A stretch of 64,000 nt of DNA from Capronia americana (taxonomy: Eukaryota; Ascomycota; Eurotiomycetes; Chaetothyriales; Herpotrichiellaceae), in the NCBI GenBank assembly GCA_016110215.1, contig JADWQD010000003.1, positions 558,001 to 622,000 of the forward strand, written 5' to 3'. Of this stretch, positions 62,242 to 64,000 are shown in pieces. A program made the position numbers and the translations under genes. The notes beneath the pieces were generated by a model. It saw nothing but the letters and a program-made list of their open reading frames with translations, made no database searches and was not told where the DNA came from. Position 1 is the first letter of the stretch, and every line of letters starts with the position of its first letter.

Positions 62242-63633
62242 TCAGATAAAGCCCGATTTCCGACGCCACTTCACCTTCTTGACCTCCGGTCCTGGCGACA
62301 ATATCGTGTCGGTTGATCCTGATCCTGATCCTGAGCCTGAACCTAAGCCTGACCTTGGTCCTGGTCCTGGCCTTGGTCCTGAGCCAGTCCCACTTCCAGA
62401 CAGGACAGCCGGGGCAGTGAAGCTAAGACCGAGCAGATTCCTCGTCATGTCCGATTCGTCGGCGTCTTCCACCGCCGTTGTGGTCGTGGAAATCATGCTC
62501 GCGGCGTCGTAGTCGACCGCGTTGGGAGGATCTTCGCGTTGGGAGACGGCGAAGGAACCGGAACTGTTCAGAGTCGAGGTGGATTGCTGAATCGCGAGCC
62601 TGCGCCATGGGTTCTTGGAGGAGAAGGAGTATGGATTTGGGGCTGCTGTAGGAATAGGATCTGGATCTGGATCTGGATCTGCCTGTTGGTTCACTGTCGT
62701 GGGGACTGGCAATTCTGCGATCCCGGGTCTGGCGACAGCGATTGCCGTGCCGGCTTGGTGGATGATGTTGACCTGCCGGATATTCAGTTGGCCCTGTGAT
62801 ATGGTGGTCAAACCGAGACCCTGGCCAGAGGTGTCGATGCCGATGGTGGCGTTGGCGAAGACAACGGGGTCTTCGGCTGCGTCTCGGGTGGTGAGCTGGT
62901 CGTCGTTGGACTCGTAGCCCTCGTCACCGCCACCGTCTGCAAGCCTGGGGGACATATTTCGTGATGCACCGAGCCTCGTGGTGTCCGCTCGCTTGTTCAG
63001 GTTGAGATTGACTTGGCTGCTATTGTTGCTGCGGGAGCTCGAGCGGAGCCTCTTGGTGGGACTACATGGAAAGGGCGGTTTCTGATCTTCGTCATCTGCG
63101 GCGCCGACCCCGAAAGTGGTGGTGCTGCTGCTGAAGCCTCCCTTACGATCGCCATCGGCGTACGGCGACGGCGCGTAACTGCCACTCACAAAGACGATCG
63201 GTGGGTGGGCCATTTCCAACCGGCCAATGTCTCGGTCCAGCGCCCCCAGGCAGTTGCCCAAGGTTTGGAGTTGTGATAAAAACTCTTGGTTCTTCCATAG
63301 CAGCCAGGCGACTCGATTCTTGGCCGTCACCGTCTCGCGGATTTCGAGGTCTTTTCGGCACGCTTCGATCGAGTCTCGAACCAGAAGGAGGACGTGGTTG
63401 GTCTTGTCGACACTCTCCTCCGTCTCCTGGATTAGTCGAGGATCCAGGTAGTGAGCCTTGGAGCGGAGGAGTCGGTTGGCGATGTTGATGGCACTTTCGG
63501 CCCTTTCGATATTGGTGTGTAATTGTTTGACTTCGTTCGGCACCTCTTTGTAGTGGGCTGCGAGACTGATCGCTTTGACGAACGAGTTGAATCCCGAAAA
63601 GATCGAAGTCGCAACGAGGACCGGCTCGGGCAT
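62242..63633 (-). CDS. Uncharacterised fungal protein with N-terminal helical domain and low-complexity tail
   Basis: A single exon of 463 residues from the ATG at 63633 (the open frame continues upstream only through a GTG). Residues 1-150 look like a helical bundle (LVATSIFSGFNSFVKAISLA, QLHTNIERAESAINIANRLL, LLLVRDSIEACRKDLEI). This resembles the fungal N-terminal domains placed before signalling or STAND proteins, though no NTPase follows here. The rest is Ser/Gly/Pro/Asp-rich, with PDPDPDPIP and GSGTGSGPRPGPGPRSG repeats, and ends in a basic VKKVKWRRKSGFI. I cannot state a function. A role in signalling is suggested only by the helical domain. Confidence 0.6.
   Translation of the reverse strand: MPEPVLVATSIFSGFNSFVKAISLAAHYKEVPNEVKQLHTNIERAESAINIANRLLRSKAHYLDPRLIQETEESVDKTNHVLLLVRDSIEACRKDLEIRETVTAKNRVAWLLWKNQEFLSQLQTLGNCLGALDRDIGRLEMAHPPIVFVSGSYAPSPYADGDRKGGFSSSTTTFGVGAADDEDQKPPFPCSPTKRLRSSSRSNNSSQVNLNLNKRADTTRLGASRNMSPRLADGGGDEGYESNDDQLTTRDAAEDPVVFANATIGIDTSGQGLGLTTISQGQLNIRQVNIIHQAGTAIAVARPGIAELPVPTTVNQQADPDPDPDPIPTAAPNPYSFSSKNPWRRLAIQQSTSTLNSSGSFAVSQREDPPNAVDYDAASMISTTTTAVEDADESDMTRNLLGLSFTAPAVLSGSGTGSGPRPGPGPRSGLGSGSGSGSGSTDTILSPGPEVKKVKWRRKSGFI
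62314..62392. repeat. GATCCT/GGTCCT hexanucleotide tandem repeat
   Basis: About 13 copies of a degenerate 6-bp unit (GATCCT, GAGCCT, GGTCCT). They encode the Gly/Ser/Pro repeat near the C-terminus of the protein read on the - strand. A matching GGATCT run lies at 62659-62682. Confidence 0.8.
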
Positions 63634-64000
63634 TATGTTCAAGTCGAACTTTTGAGACGCAGACAGATGCTTCACTGGTTATGGGCGCCGCTGGTCTTTG
63701 AACAGGGATCAAACGTCCTTTCGGCTAAGGACTTCTCGATGGAACCTGATCGATCGGAGGGAGGGCCAGAGTTTCCCTAAGGCCACCGAGCGGGGCGAAA
63801 TCACGGGCCTTCGAGGCATCCTCCAGACGACCTGTGTCACCATGCGGCTTCCTTCCTGGTTCACTTGGGGCGCAGCTTTGGCAGGCATTAGTACCGAGAC
63901 CAGGTCGTTTCTAGGTCGACCCGGCATGCCCTATCCGGCACAGTTGTCCGTCGGCAGTCAGGCTGAAAAAGCGGCAAGGGGTTGGCTTTGTCTATTCCAG
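63634..64000. other. Upstream region at window edge
   Basis: This is the promoter side of the preceding gene. A 72-codon open frame (63709-63927, - strand) has no recognisable similarity. Confidence 0.45.

Noticed and set aside
1..64000. CRISPR arrays, insertion sequences or bacterial operons
   Set aside because: No regularly spaced repeats or transposase-like frames were seen, and the gene structure is clearly fungal nuclear.

Overview
The window is nuclear DNA from a filamentous ascomycete (Pezizomycotina). The evidence is the many short introns (about 45-170 bp, GT...AG, often with a CTAAC/CTGAC-like branch site), Zn2Cys6 and HSF-type regulators, several microsomal P450s, HET-domain gene remnants, an intron-containing tRNA gene, and recognisable fungal housekeeping genes (acid trehalase, NC2-beta, bystin/Enp1, GatA/Her2, succinyl-CoA ligase beta). 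I cannot fix the class or genus from sequence alone. All exon models were built by hand from splice signals, reading frame and family motifs.

Layout. 0-5 kb: a secreted acid trehalase, then the NC2-beta transcription repressor. 6.2-30.2 kb: eleven consecutive genes that look like a metabolic cluster: a short-chain dehydrogenase, a TfdB/phenol-hydroxylase-type flavin monooxygenase, a TRI12-type MFS efflux pump, a transcription factor with two C2H2 fingers plus a Zn2Cys6 cluster, a KstD/fumarate-reductase-type flavoprotein, three P450s, a dihydroxybenzoate/resorcylate-decarboxylase-type amidohydrolase, an epoxide-hydrolase-type alpha/beta hydrolase and a fumarylacetoacetate-hydrolase-fold enzyme. 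No polyketide synthase, NRPS or terpene synthase is present, so a catabolic or detoxifying route for an aromatic or cyclic compound is more likely than a biosynthetic one. This cluster is the best candidate for an undescribed system.

31-37.4 kb: a Tda3-like FAD oxidoreductase, a Zn2Cys6 factor, mitochondrial GatA, and a 77-residue single-span membrane protein. 38-50.3 kb: housekeeping and regulatory genes (Enp1, an HSF/Sfl1-like factor, a DUF3245-like nuclear protein, a secreted histidine phosphatase). These are flanked by two degraded pieces of a HET-domain gene. The N-terminal half is on the + strand at the left end and the C-terminal half on the - strand at the right end, as expected if an inversion of about 12 kb had cut one gene.

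50.5-64 kb: a small Nif3/CutA-like protein, a HAD-II dehalogenase, succinyl-CoA ligase beta, an intron-containing tRNA-Ala(CGC), a TDT/Mae1-SLAC1 family transporter, and two poorly characterised low-complexity proteins. A short CCCTAACCAA-type tandem repeat lies just before the second-last gene.

The P450 gene at 19.4 kb appears to carry a one-base frame disruption at its N-terminal hinge. The other gene models close in frame.
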